41,878 nucleotides of DNA from Muribaculaceae bacterium. GTDB lineage: Bacteria > Bacteroidota > Bacteroidia > Bacteroidales > Muribaculaceae. Under the pieces are notes generated by a model, which made no database searches, was not told the origin of the DNA, and worked only from the letters and a program-made list of their open reading frames with translations. The stretch's first letter is position 1, and every line of letters starts with the position of its first letter. Where the stretch lies: NCBI GenBank assembly GCA_024400935.1, contig JAKSLZ010000019.1, positions 1 to 41,878 of the forward strand. The letters run 5' to 3'. Made by a program: the position numbers and the translations under genes. Of the stretch, positions 8,014-15,927 are shown in pieces.

Positions 8014-8529
8014 ATGGATGCAAGGTTGACGGCTGCGGAGCAGCTGGAAATTGTGCGTAGGACTGGGTGGTCGATGGAGGTGGTGAGGTTTATCCGCAAC
8101 ATGGATGAGGCTCGCATCTATATGGGGGCAGGGCTGGTGGAGGCTCGCATTGGCGGGCGCACGGCTTTGATACGCCGAGACATTGACTGGAGCGCTTTTA
8201 ACTGCCGCCACGAGTGGCTGAAGAGGAAGTTTGCCGACTGGACCCAGTGGTGGGACTACAACAATGCCGACCTGATAGGAGAGGGGTGGCCGCCGCGTGA
8301 CAGCAATGGCGACCCCTACGAGCTGCACCACATCGGGCAGCAGCAGGATTCGCCGTTTGCCGAGCTCACGTGGCAGGAACACATGGGCGACGGCAACAAC
8401 CGCATTCTGCACCCTCAGCGCGAGTCGGCCATCGACCGTCAGTGCTTTGACGCTGAGAAGAATGCCTACTGGCAGGCGCGTTTCAAGGCATTCACGCCTA
8501 GTGAACTGAGAAAGATCTATGGTAAGTAA
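8014..8529 (+). CDS. orphan LHH (HNH/Endo VII-type) nuclease domain protein
   Basis: 171 residues from ATG 8014. The C-terminal half carries ELHHIGQ (L104-H105-H106) followed by DSPFAELTWQEH, GNNRILHP and the ending FDAEKNAYWQARFKAF. This is the signature of the LHH branch of the HNH/Endonuclease VII nucleases, usually the toxic tip of Rhs, CDI or other polymorphic toxins. The N-terminal part (TGWSMEVVRFIRNMDEARIY, AGLVEARIGGR, RRDIDW) is the lead-in normally seen just before the LHH domain in such toxins. Here the domain stands alone, without delivery or pretoxin parts and without a signal peptide. It is G/C-richer than the GTPase block before it, so it probably arrived separately. It likely cuts DNA in the cytoplasm. 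Confidence 0.8.
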   Translation: MDARLTAAEQLEIVRRTGWSMEVVRFIRNMDEARIYMGAGLVEARIGGRTALIRRDIDWSAFNCRHEWLKRKFADWTQWWDYNNADLIGEGWPPRDSNGDPYELHHIGQQQDSPFAELTWQEHMGDGNNRILHPQRESAIDRQCFDAEKNAYWQARFKAFTPSELRKIYGK

Positions 8530-8544
8530 AACGCGGTTAGTATT

Positions 8545-8745
8545 ATGTTGAGAGGATACAGGACATTCACGTGTCCCAAGTGCGGGCACAAGTTTGTGGG
8601 GCCTGATATGGAACTTAGGGCTACTGTTGACACTATGCCGCTCTCTTGCCCCAAGTGCGGGCACGAGAAGTGCATGCCGTCGACATCAATTGTTGATGCA
8701 ATTAAGGACTGTTTTAAGGTGGGTTCTATTAAATCTGGGATGTAG
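8545..8745 (+). CDS. small zinc-ribbon protein, 3' end supplied by a MITE
   Basis: 66 residues, starting 15 bases after the nuclease stop. Two CPKCGH motifs (in TFTCPKCGHKF and LSCPKCGHEK) about 25 residues apart make a four-cysteine zinc ribbon of the kind found in small nucleic-acid-binding or adaptor proteins. The last ten or so codons, including the TAG stop, lie inside the left terminal repeat of the MITE at 8716-8901. The original C-terminus may therefore have been lost or replaced. Tight spacing suggests co-transcription with the nuclease. A role as immunity or regulatory partner is a guess. Confidence 0.65.
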   Translation: MLRGYRTFTCPKCGHKFVGPDMELRATVDTMPLSCPKCGHEKCMPSTSIVDAIKDCFKVGSIKSGM

Positions 8746-8901
8746 TTATTAATTATTTCGGTCGTTTTTGAGTCTGTTTGGGTATCTCCGACGGTCATAG
8801 ACCATCGGTTACGATGCAGTGCAACGACTGTGTCGTTATCAAGAAAATCTCTCAAAACATATCTCAAAATCACCTCGACATAATTAATAGACCTCATCTT
8901 A
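8716..8901. mobile_element. MITE-like element, copy 1
   Basis: About 186 bases bounded by terminal inverted repeats: 8716-8733 (TAAGGTGGGTTCTATTAA) and the complement of 8884-8901, with 15 of 18 bases matching. The left interior (AATTATTTCGGTCG, then TTTTGAGT) and the right interior (CTCAAAATC, then CGACATAATTAATAG) recur in copy 2 at 19692-19873. The middles differ. No open frame of its own, so it is a non-autonomous element. Its left end forms the tail of the zinc-ribbon gene. Confidence 0.75.
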
Positions 8902-9128
8902 ATCCAATCGGGAAACGATGAGGCATGGAGACATGCTCGGGAAACAATGGTGATATAAAAATGGCGGGGCTGGTGGCGTTCACTGGCCCCGCTATGATTG
9001 TATAGGTCCCGGGAACAACGATGTGGAAGAGGCTATTAAGTTGCTACGGGACGGTGTGCGGGACGGTGTGCATGGATCATTGCAAATTCTTTGTCCTTTG
9101 TTTTTTTTGCAATTATAAAATATTTTCT
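8902..9128. other. intergenic region with GC-rich hairpin and direct repeat
   Basis: No gene seen. A hairpin with arms GCGGGGC and GCCCCGC spans about 8964-8992; it lacks a T-run, so a terminator role is doubtful. CGGGACGGTGTG is directly repeated at 9047-9058 and 9059-9070. Confidence 0.5.
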
Positions 9129-9136
9129 TACTTTTG
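9129..9136 (+). promoter_or_regulatory. -7 box upstream of secreted hypothetical gene
   Basis: TACTTTTG, an exact TAnnTTTG match, 33 bases before the ATG at 9170. A T-rich tract with TTTG lies roughly 20 bases further upstream. Confidence 0.6.
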
Positions 9137-9169
9137 CAGTGATATTATTAAAATAAAAACTTGTTAACT

Positions 9170-9769
9170 ATGAAAAGATTATCATTTTTGATTTTGTTAG
9201 CGTGCTGTATGCTGTCGCTTGCAGCCCAGGAGACCATTAAAGTGAACTACAAGGGTGCAAAGCCCACAATCAGTGATTTTGCAACAGCTATGTTTGCTGC
9301 TTCTCAAGACGATGGTGATGAGTGCAATGAGCCCATCAATGCAGTGCACCAGGCTTGGAACAGATACGTTAAGGGTAAAGCTCAGCCCAAGGGTGAGAAA
9401 CTGACTGTTGACGAGAAGAACGGTTATGTTGTTTACGAGTGCAAGAACGGCAGTTCGTTGCTCAAAGTTGAAATGTGCTACTGGAATGAGTCAGACTCTA
9501 AGCACAAACTGTTTGCCTATAACGTTTCGTGTTTCAATAACGGCAAATATGTTGCTGGTCAGTTTGACGGTGTAGTATTCTATCGTTATACCAATGCAAC
9601 AAAGAAGATGACTTTCATGCAGGATTATAACTTGCCCGTGGGTACTGATGGCGCAATTGTGTCTTATGAGCTGCCCCGCACAGGCAAGAACATCATTGCC
9701 ACATCTTGGTTTGACAATGGCACAAAGAAGACAAAGACTTTGAAGTGGAACGGTCGTCGCTTCAACTGA
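9170..9769 (+). CDS. secreted hypothetical protein
   Basis: 199 residues from ATG 9170; a TTG nine bases earlier is less likely. A signal peptide (KRLSFLILLACCMLSLAAQ) ends near residue 20, so the protein should be exported to the periplasm or outside. The mature part has FATAMFAASQDDGDECNEPINAVHQAW and then beta-strand-like alternation (GYVVYECKNGSSLLKVEMCYWN, VVFYRYTNATKKMTF). Three cysteines in the mature part could form a disulphide. I do not recognise a family. It has its own promoter and a long hairpin downstream, so it is probably a single-gene unit. Confidence 0.75.
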   Translation: MKRLSFLILLACCMLSLAAQETIKVNYKGAKPTISDFATAMFAASQDDGDECNEPINAVHQAWNRYVKGKAQPKGEKLTVDEKNGYVVYECKNGSSLLKVEMCYWNESDSKHKLFAYNVSCFNNGKYVAGQFDGVVFYRYTNATKKMTFMQDYNLPVGTDGAIVSYELPRTGKNIIATSWFDNGTKKTKTLKWNGRRFN

Positions 9770-9818
9770 TACATCGTTAAGAAACACAACCCATTGCGGT
9801 TTTACACTACGACCATTT

Positions 9819-9883
9819 CAAACAACAGATTTCACTCCTGATATAGATTAACAATCAGTTCAATAAGTGAAATCTGTTGTTTG
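9819..9883 (+). terminator. long inverted repeat, probable terminator
   Basis: An 18-base perfect inverted repeat (CAAACAACAGATTTCACT at 9819-9836 and its complement at 9866-9883) with a 29-base loop. It lies 50 bases after the stop of the secreted hypothetical gene. The downstream T-run is weak (TTTAAAT). Confidence 0.5.
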
Positions 9884-9961
9884 TTTAAATATAACTATGT
9901 TCTATAACGTTGTGCATTAATATAATTGACAAAGATTAATGTAAATTCAGTGGTTTTGTTT

Positions 9962-10564
9962 ATGGATAGAAGCGAAAGAGTGACCATGTGCAAGGACGGT
10001 AAGTACCGTTGGATATATGAGATGAGCTTGTACACTAACCCCACAATCCTCCTGCTCATCATGAAGATTATGGGATGGATCAACGTGGGAATATGGGCAT
10101 TTGTCCTTATCATTGAGTTGTGTGACGGGCCCACGTGGAAGGGCGTGTGGGATGTGACGGTCACATTTTTCTACGTCTTTCTGGGCATGATGGCCCTGTG
10201 TGTGGTGGGCTACTATGTCTATGCCCTCATCTCGGGCGGAAAGTATGTCGTGCTATTTGAAATGAACGAGAACGGTGTGATGCACAAGCAGATGCCTCCC
10301 GGAGTCAAGAAGGCCAAACTAATAGGTCATATAACGGCACTGGCTGGCGCGGCTACCGGCAAGCCCGGGATGGTGGGAGCTGGTATTAGAGTGGCAGCCC
10401 GTACCCAGATGTACAGCGACTTTAAGGCTGTGAAGTCGATAGAGCCGTTCCCCATGCGTCACCTGATCAAGGTTAATGCTCCGCTCAACTACAACCAGGT
10501 GTATGTGGGCAAGGAAGACTACGATTTTGTGCTCAACTACATCCACGAGCACACCGGCAAATAG
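9962..10564 (+). CDS. two-span membrane protein of unknown function
   Basis: 200 residues from ATG 9962; the frame stays open back to a TTG at 9926, but the ATG is the more usual start. Two hydrophobic helices lie at about 33-53 (ILLLIMKIMGWINVGIWAFVLII) and 65-90 (VTVTFFYVFLGMMALCVVGYYVYALI). A cytoplasmic-looking C-terminal domain of about 110 residues follows, with ALAGAATGKPGMVGAGIRVA and FKAVKSIEPFPMRHLIKVNA. The latter half reads like a PH-like or membrane-associated beta domain, but I cannot place it in a family. It may share transcription with the upstream secreted gene if the hairpin between is leaky. Confidence 0.72.
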   Translation: MDRSERVTMCKDGKYRWIYEMSLYTNPTILLLIMKIMGWINVGIWAFVLIIELCDGPTWKGVWDVTVTFFYVFLGMMALCVVGYYVYALISGGKYVVLFEMNENGVMHKQMPPGVKKAKLIGHITALAGAATGKPGMVGAGIRVAARTQMYSDFKAVKSIEPFPMRHLIKVNAPLNYNQVYVGKEDYDFVLNYIHEHTGK

Positions 10565-10614
10565 AACACGGTCCTTCAAGGGAAAAGATATGGCTTATAA
10601 ACAGGGGCCAAACC

Positions 10615-10743
10615 GTAACCATACATCAATGGGGATTATCTCGCGCAGATCTCACGGATCTCGCCGATTTTAATCTAAAAAAATAAATAATCATTTGATT
10701 ATCCATGAGATACGCGCGGGAATTATGCAAAAAATGGAGTATT
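10615..10743. repeat. dispersed intergenic repeat, copy A
   Basis: About 129 bases nearly identical to 22114-22250. Shared blocks are GTAACCATACA, GGATTATCTCGCGCA, ACGGATCTCGCCGATTTTAA, ATAAATAATCAT and TTATGCAAAA. Copy A lacks about ten bases present in copy B. It has no coding frame. It is probably a Bacteroidales extragenic repeat family. Confidence 0.7.
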
Positions 10744-10776
10744 GGTGAATAGTTGCGGCCAAACGTCAGATAACAA

Positions 10777-10813
10777 CAATGGGGGCATGCATTCAAGTTG
10801 CATGTCCCCATTG
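10777..10813 (-). terminator. hairpin terminator of the parE-coaD-lipoprotein unit
   Basis: A 14-pair stem: CAATGGGGGCATGC at 10777-10790 opposite GCATGTCCCCATTG at 10800-10813, one G-T pair, nine-base loop. It lies about 20 bases beyond the lipoprotein stop. On the minus strand it is followed by TTGTTGTTATC, only a loose T-rich tail. Confidence 0.5.
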
Positions 10814-10833
10814 ATATGTCTTGGAGGGTTGGG

Positions 10834-11208
10834 TTACTTTATGGGAGCGATTGTGTACTCTTTGACTTTAGTTTCTGTACCCAGGAGGCTCTCGCGGCGA
10901 TAGAGGCCGAATGTGCCTCGCACGTCGTCTTGCTCGCACTGTTTTTTAGTGAACTCATCCATTGCGGCGATAATCTCGGCTTCGCTCTTGTTTTGAGTCT
11001 TTGTGAGCACTTGGCTGGCCTCTTTGAATATGAACTGTCGTGCAGCAATCTTGGTTGCTTCGGTCAGCGGCTCAGAGCCGGGAACAACTTCCAGCTTGAG
11101 AAACTCTTCCATCTTGAGACGATAGATGTAGCCTTCTTCGCTCTTAGAGCATGAAGAAACTAACATGATGAATGCTAAAGAAAGCATTAATAAAATCTTC
11201 TTAGTCAT
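10834..11208 (-). CDS. small lipoprotein of unknown function
   Basis: 124 residues from ATG 11208. A longer frame back to 11490 overlaps coaD and is rejected because a clear signal peptide begins at 11208 (TKKILLMLSLAFIMLVSSC). The lipobox cysteine is at about residue 20, so it should be anchored in a membrane. The mature part is mostly helical and charged (RLKMEEFLKLEVVPG, then AARQFIFKEASQVLTKTQ and MDEFTKKQCEQDDVRG). It lies 19 bases after coaD and is probably the last gene of the parE-coaD unit. No family recognised. Confidence 0.75.
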   Translation of the reverse strand: MTKKILLMLSLAFIMLVSSCSKSEEGYIYRLKMEEFLKLEVVPGSEPLTEATKIAARQFIFKEASQVLTKTQNKSEAEIIAAMDEFTKKQCEQDDVRGTFGLYRRESLLGTETKVKEYTIAPIK

Positions 11209-11227
11209 AGTCGTATTAAATGTATTT

Positions 11228-11734
11228 TTAGAGTAAATGTTTGGGAGCATTGGTTGGTATAAGGTCGCTGATATCCTGTCCTTGGGCCAGGCGCTCGCGC
11301 ACCAGTGACGAGCTGATGTGTTCCAGATGGGGCAGGGTGTTGATGAGCACAGTCTCGATGCCGGCCAGGCGACGGTTAATCGCGGCGATGTTTTTTTCAT
11401 ATTCAAAGTCGGCAGCCGTGCGCACTCCGCGCAACAGGAACTTTGCGCCATTGGCGCGGGCAGCGTCAACGGTATAACCCTCATAAGCAATTACCTTGAC
11501 GCGGGGCTCGCATTCAAAGACTTCTTCAATCCATTGCTTGCGGGCCTCGGCACTCATCATGGGGTGCTTGTCGGGGTTGATGCCTATGCCCACAATCACC
11601 TGGTCAAAGATTTCGAGACCGCGGCGCACGATGTTTTCGTGGCCCAGCGTGAACGGGTCAAATGATCCAGCAAACAGCGCAATGCGCAGCTCGCGGCAGT
11701 TATCAGTGGATGGTGATGTCTTCATCGTCCTCAA
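11228..11734 (-). CDS. coaD: phosphopantetheine adenylyltransferase
   Basis: 168 residues. It converts 4'-phosphopantetheine and ATP to dephospho-CoA, the fourth step of CoA synthesis, in the cytoplasm. The nucleotidyltransferase signature is present: GSFDPFTLGH with the T/HxGH motif at T29-H32. VGIGINPDKHPMMSAEAR, LLRGVRTAADFEYE and the C-terminal ISSSLVRE follow. The usual family start would fall near RIALFAGSF. Here about 15 extra residues precede it, with ATGs at 11734 and 11725. Either start lies inside the 3' end of parE (overlap about 20-30 bases), so translation is probably coupled. Normal family length otherwise. Confidence 0.95.
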   Translation of the reverse strand: MRTMKTSPSTDNCRELRIALFAGSFDPFTLGHENIVRRGLEIFDQVIVGIGINPDKHPMMSAEARKQWIEEVFECEPRVKVIAYEGYTVDAARANGAKFLLRGVRTAADFEYEKNIAAINRRLAGIETVLINTLPHLEHISSSLVRERLAQGQDISDLIPTNAPKHLL

Positions 11735-13679
11735 TTACCAGGTTGTCGATGATGAAGTTCTGGCGCTCCATGGTGTTCTTGCCCATGAAGAACGCTAGCA
11801 TATCCTTGACAGAGTCTTCCTTGCGCAGCGACACGCGGTCGAGACGCATGTCGGGGCCGATGAAGTCCTTGAACTCCTCGGGCGAAATCTCACCGAGTCC
11901 TTTGAATCGAGTGATCTCGGCATTCTCGCCCAGCTTGTTGATGGCCTCGATGCGCTCCTCGTCGGTGTAGCAGTAGTAGGTCTCTACGCGCTGCTCCTCG
12001 GCCTTGCGCTTGGTCGACTTGTGTGCCTTGCGCTTGGCCTCCTTCTTGTTGAGGACGCGGAATAGGGGAGTCTGCAAGATATAGAGGTGTCCGGTCTTGA
12101 CAAGCTCGGGGTAGAACTGGAGGAAATAAGTGAGCATCAGGAGGCGTATGTGCATGCCGTCGACATCGGCATCGGTAGCGATGATGACCTTGTTGTAGCG
12201 CAGTCCGTCTATACCGTCGTCAATGTTCAGTGCCGCCTGGAGCAACGCAAATTCCTCGTTGGTGTAAACCTTTTTGGGCTCAAGACCGAATGTGTTGAGG
12301 GGCTTACCGCGCAGTGAGAACACTGCCTGGGTCTCCACGTCGCGAATCTTGGTGATAGAGCCGCTTGCCGAGAGTCCCTCGGTGATGAAGATGCACGAGT
12401 CGTCGCGGCGGTCATAGTCATATCCCTTGGGCGCACGCGCGTCGCTGAAGTGCACGCGGCAGTCGCGCAGCTTGTCGTTGTGCAGTGCAGCTTTCTTGGC
12501 GCGCTCGCGCACCTGCTTGGTCACGCCGGCAATGGCCTTGCGCTGCTTCTCGCTGTCCTGTATTTTCTTGAACATGACCTCGGCAGTGGCAGGGGTCTTG
12601 TGCAAGTAGTCGTCCAGTTCCTTCTTGATGAAGTCGTTGATAAACTTATAGATAGTGGGTCCGTCCTTCCACATGACGGTGCTGCCCAGCTTAATCTTGG
12701 TTTGAGATTCAAACACGGGTTCCTCTACCTTGAGGCTGATGGCGGCAACCACACCGTTGCGAATGTCGCTGTACTCAAAGTTTTTGCCATAGAACTCCTT
12801 GATGGTGCGTGATATTGCCTCGCGGAATGCACTCTGGTGTGTACCACCCTGGGTGGTGTGCTGGCTGTTGACAAACGAGTAGAACTCCTCGCCCACCTGG
12901 TTGGCATGGGTGATGACCACCTCGATGTCGTCGCCGGTAAAGCGGATGAGCGGATACAGCGGCTCACTGGTCATGTTGTCCTTGACGAGATCCTGAAGGC
13001 CAAAACGTGAGTGATATTTGCGACCATTGAGGTAGAGGTTGAGGCCAATGTTGAGGTAAGAATAATTCTTGACCATAGCCTCGATAATCTCTTCCTGGAA
13101 CTGGTAATCCTCCTTGAAGATGGTGTGGTCGGGCGTGAAACGCACCATTGTGCCATTTTCCTCGCCTTCCTGTGCAGCGATAATGCCAGTTTCATTCACT
13201 ATAAGACCCTCGGCATACTCAACTGCAGCAGCCTGTCCATCACGCACCGAGCGAATGTAGAACGAGGTCGACAAAAAGTTGACAGCTTTGATACCCACAC
13301 CATTGAGACCCACTGAGCGCTTGTAGTTGCTGGTGTCATACTTGCCGCCAGTATTCATCTTGCTCGATGCGTCCTTTACCTGGTCAAGGGGAATACCGCG
13401 GCCATAGTCGCGTATGGTCACTGTGCGGCCCTCAATGTCGATGTCGATGCGGGGCTTAGCATAACCGGTGTTGAACTCATCAATACTGTTGTCCACAACC
13501 TCCTTGATAAGGACATAGATACCATCGTCGGCCTGTGAACCATCGCCCAACTTGCCGATGTACATACCCGGACGCTGACGCACATGGTCACGCGGTTTGA
13601 GGGTGATTAGCTTATCATATCCTCCGTTGTCGATGCCGCCTTGCGGCTGTGCTGTATTCTGAATATTCTCGTCTGCCAT
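11703..13679 (-). CDS. parE: DNA topoisomerase IV subunit B (ParE type)
   Basis: 658 residues from ATG 13679. It is the ATPase subunit of a type IIA topoisomerase that unlinks daughter chromosomes together with ParC. The GHKL ATPase domain has RPGMYIG, the catalytic glutamate in KEVVDNSIDEF (E60), RDYGRGIP and GLNGVGIKAVN. The transducer and Toprim domains follow, with ATDADVDGMHIRLL and the C-terminal RFKGLGEISPEEF. The Toprim motif reads EGLSASGS (E434), with leucine where most relatives have aspartate (EGDSA). The metal-binding glutamate is kept. Length and the form of these motifs favour ParE over GyrB. First gene of parE-coaD-lipoprotein. Confidence 0.93.
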   Translation of the reverse strand: MADENIQNTAQPQGGIDNGGYDKLITLKPRDHVRQRPGMYIGKLGDGSQADDGIYVLIKEVVDNSIDEFNTGYAKPRIDIDIEGRTVTIRDYGRGIPLDQVKDASSKMNTGGKYDTSNYKRSVGLNGVGIKAVNFLSTSFYIRSVRDGQAAAVEYAEGLIVNETGIIAAQEGEENGTMVRFTPDHTIFKEDYQFQEEIIEAMVKNYSYLNIGLNLYLNGRKYHSRFGLQDLVKDNMTSEPLYPLIRFTGDDIEVVITHANQVGEEFYSFVNSQHTTQGGTHQSAFREAISRTIKEFYGKNFEYSDIRNGVVAAISLKVEEPVFESQTKIKLGSTVMWKDGPTIYKFINDFIKKELDDYLHKTPATAEVMFKKIQDSEKQRKAIAGVTKQVRERAKKAALHNDKLRDCRVHFSDARAPKGYDYDRRDDSCIFITEGLSASGSITKIRDVETQAVFSLRGKPLNTFGLEPKKVYTNEEFALLQAALNIDDGIDGLRYNKVIIATDADVDGMHIRLLMLTYFLQFYPELVKTGHLYILQTPLFRVLNKKEAKRKAHKSTKRKAEEQRVETYYCYTDEERIEAINKLGENAEITRFKGLGEISPEEFKDFIGPDMRLDRVSLRKEDSVKDMLAFFMGKNTMERQNFIIDNLVIEDDEDITIH

Positions 13680-13710
13680 TAGTGGTTTTAGTCTTTTCTA
13701 CTCTAAAATG

Positions 13711-13718
13711 CAAAGGTA
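13711..13718 (-). promoter_or_regulatory. -7 box of parE promoter
   Basis: TACCTTTG on the minus strand, 31 bases before the parE ATG, giving a short leader of about 25 bases. Confidence 0.6.
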
Positions 13719-13878
13719 CAACTTTTTTTGCAATTGAGAGAAATAAAAATTGCAGTGCGGCTTCAATTGTCATCTTAAAATGTGTAAAAGTATTTGTTTT
13801 AAATGGAATTGTTGTTAATACTTGCACTATTACGGGTTCTAGACATTATCTATACCTTATTTATTAAAAGAAAATGAT

Positions 13879-13886
13879 TAAATTTG
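13879..13886 (+). promoter_or_regulatory. -7 box of acyl-CoA ligase promoter
   Basis: TAAATTTG, 21 bases before the ATG at 13908; transcription should start around 13890. Confidence 0.6.
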
Positions 13887-13907
13887 CAAAGAATCAATAT
13901 TTAAGGT

Positions 13908-15752
13908 ATGAATAAATTTGTACAGCTTATAGCAGATAATGCTAAGAAATATGGTAATCGCGAGGCGTTGCGTTTTCGTGATTACAAAACAATGCAATGG
14001 ACATCATTGTCCTGGAACAGCTTCAAGGGTGCTATTGAGAGATGTGCTCAGGCGTTATATAATATAGGTGTAAAAGAGCATGGACGCATATGCATCTTTA
14101 CACAAAACTGCCCCGAGATTCTCATCAGCCACTTTGCCGCTTACTATAACCGTGCCGTGCCGGCTCCCATCTATGCAACCAGCAGTAAGGACGAGGCCAT
14201 GCACATTATCAATGATTCAGGTGCTACTGTGATCTTCTCTGGAGACCAGAACCACTATGAAATGTGCCGTGAGCTGGTGGACGTGTGCCCCACACTGGAG
14301 CATGTGGTCACTCTCGACACTAATGTGCAGATAGCTGCCGAGGACAAGGCCACAATGACCTGGCAGCAGTTCATGGCTACAGGTGACAACCCCACTGAGG
14401 AACAAAAGATGGGTGTTGTAAAGCGCAAGCACGATAGCGAGGAGGACGACCTGATGTGTCTCATCTACACCTCTGGTACAACTGGCGAGCCCAAGGGCGT
14501 GATGCTCAACCACAGCAACTTCAATGCCTGCATTTGGGCCCACAGCCAGCGCATCAAGGTTGACGATGAGAACGATGTGTCGTTGAGCTTCCTGCCCTTT
14601 AGCCACATCTTTGAGCTGGGATGGACCATGTATTGCCTCAATCAGGGTGTGCGCGTGGCCATCAACCTCAACCCCAAGGAAATCCAGAAGGCTGTAAAGG
14701 AAATCAAACCCACCTGCATGTGCAGTGTTCCCCGTTTCTGGGAGAAGGTGTACACCGCAGTAAACGATAACTTCAACTCGGCACCCCCGGTGCTCAAGGT
14801 GCTCATCAAGCGTGCGCTCAGCGTGGGCCGCACCCGCAACCTCAAGTACAAGCGCAACGGCCGCAAGGTGCCTTATCTCATCGAGAAGCAGTATCAGTTC
14901 TTTGAGGATAAGGTGTTCAAGAAGGTGCGTGCTGCCATAGGTATCGAGAACCACAACCTCTTCCCCGTGGCAGGTGCAATGATGAGCGACCGCATCACCG
15001 AGTTCCTGCACACTGTGGGCGTGAACATCGTGGTGGGTTATGGCCTGAGCGAGACCACGGCCACCGTGACATGCTATGAGGGCAGCGGCTGGTCGCTGGG
15101 TACCGTGGGCACTCCCATTCCCGGATGGGAAGTGAAGATAGGCGAGAACAACGAGATCCTCGTGCGCGGCAAGCAGATGCTGCAGGGCTACTTCAACAAA
15201 CCCGAAGACACCGCCCGTGCCATTGATGCCCACGGTTGGTTCCACACAGGCGACTGCGGTGAAATCAACGAGAAGGGCGAGATTGTGCTCACTGACCGCA
15301 TCAAGGACCTGTTCAAGACCAGCAACGGCAAGTATATTGCCCCGCAGGTGCTCGAGACGCTGCTTGCACAAGACAAGTATATCGAGCAGGCAGTAATCAT
15401 AGGTGACGGCCGCAAGTATGTGTCGGCACTCATCGTCCCCAACCTGGAGGAACTCAAGGCATATGCCCTTAAGAAACGCATCAATTATACTGATGTGAAC
15501 GATCTGGTCAACAATGCCGAGCTTCACAAGATGATCGAGGATCGCATCAACGACTATCAAAAGGATATGGCTTCTTATGAGCAAATCAAGAAGTTCGTTT
15601 TGCTGCCTCGGGAGTTCACGATGTCGACCGGTGAATTGACTAATACTCTCAAGGTGCGTCGTGCTGTCATCAACAAGCGATATGCTCCGCTCATCGATGC
15701 GATGTATGCCGCTGATTTCAGAAAAAAGAAAAAAGAAGCTCCTGAAAAGTAA
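13908..15752 (+). CDS. long-chain fatty acid-CoA ligase (AMP-forming)
   Basis: 614 residues. It activates long-chain fatty acids to acyl-CoA through an acyl-adenylate, at the cytoplasmic face of the membrane. The ATP-binding P-loop is YTSGTTGEPKGVMLNHSNF (from Y187), followed by the A5 motif GYGLSETTATVTCYE and the A7/A8 region GWFHTGDCGEINEKGEIVLTDRIKDLFK. The distal lysine-containing segment MSTGELTNTLKVRRAVI is also present, so the enzyme looks complete. It resembles the FadD15-like family common in Bacteroidales. It stands alone, with its own promoter. A very long frame on the opposite strand is a shadow of its codon usage. Confidence 0.92.
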   Translation: MNKFVQLIADNAKKYGNREALRFRDYKTMQWTSLSWNSFKGAIERCAQALYNIGVKEHGRICIFTQNCPEILISHFAAYYNRAVPAPIYATSSKDEAMHIINDSGATVIFSGDQNHYEMCRELVDVCPTLEHVVTLDTNVQIAAEDKATMTWQQFMATGDNPTEEQKMGVVKRKHDSEEDDLMCLIYTSGTTGEPKGVMLNHSNFNACIWAHSQRIKVDDENDVSLSFLPFSHIFELGWTMYCLNQGVRVAINLNPKEIQKAVKEIKPTCMCSVPRFWEKVYTAVNDNFNSAPPVLKVLIKRALSVGRTRNLKYKRNGRKVPYLIEKQYQFFEDKVFKKVRAAIGIENHNLFPVAGAMMSDRITEFLHTVGVNIVVGYGLSETTATVTCYEGSGWSLGTVGTPIPGWEVKIGENNEILVRGKQMLQGYFNKPEDTARAIDAHGWFHTGDCGEINEKGEIVLTDRIKDLFKTSNGKYIAPQVLETLLAQDKYIEQAVIIGDGRKYVSALIVPNLEELKAYALKKRINYTDVNDLVNNAELHKMIEDRINDYQKDMASYEQIKKFVLLPREFTMSTGELTNTLKVRRAVINKRYAPLIDAMYAADFRKKKKEAPEK

Positions 15753-15762
15753 AAAAAAAATG

Positions 15763-15805
15763 ACCCTGCTGTAAATTGCCCACGAGGGCAGTGTACAGTA
15801 GGGTT
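15763..15805. terminator. hairpin after acyl-CoA ligase
   Basis: ACCCTGCTGTAAATTGCCC pairs with GGGCAGTGTACAGTAGGGT across a four-base loop, with small mismatches. It follows the ligase stop by about 10 bases. T-rich sequence after it is short (TTT). On the opposite strand it is followed by nine Ts, so it may work in either direction. Confidence 0.55.
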
Positions 15806-15898
15806 TCAGCACTGTTTGGAACGCTCTGTCTTTACATATTTAGACAAAAGATTACACATTTTAACGGTAAAAATATGGCCTGTTACAAAATAAATGAG

Positions 15899-15906
15899 TA
15901 ATTTTG
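15899..15906 (+). promoter_or_regulatory. -7 box of M23 peptidase leader
   Basis: TAATTTTG, an exact TAnnTTTG match. The predicted start near 15912 gives an untranslated leader of about 165 bases. Confidence 0.6.
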
Positions 15907-15927
15907 AGCGTTCTTTAATTGAAACCG

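Noticed and set aside
3000-8901. Integrative element with att sites around the defence region
   Set aside because: Composition suggests transfer, but I see no integrase, tRNA or matching direct repeats at the edges.
14217-15812. 531-codon frame opposite the acyl-CoA ligase gene
   Set aside because: It mirrors the codon usage of the real gene, which has all family motifs; the reverse frame has no recognisable domain.
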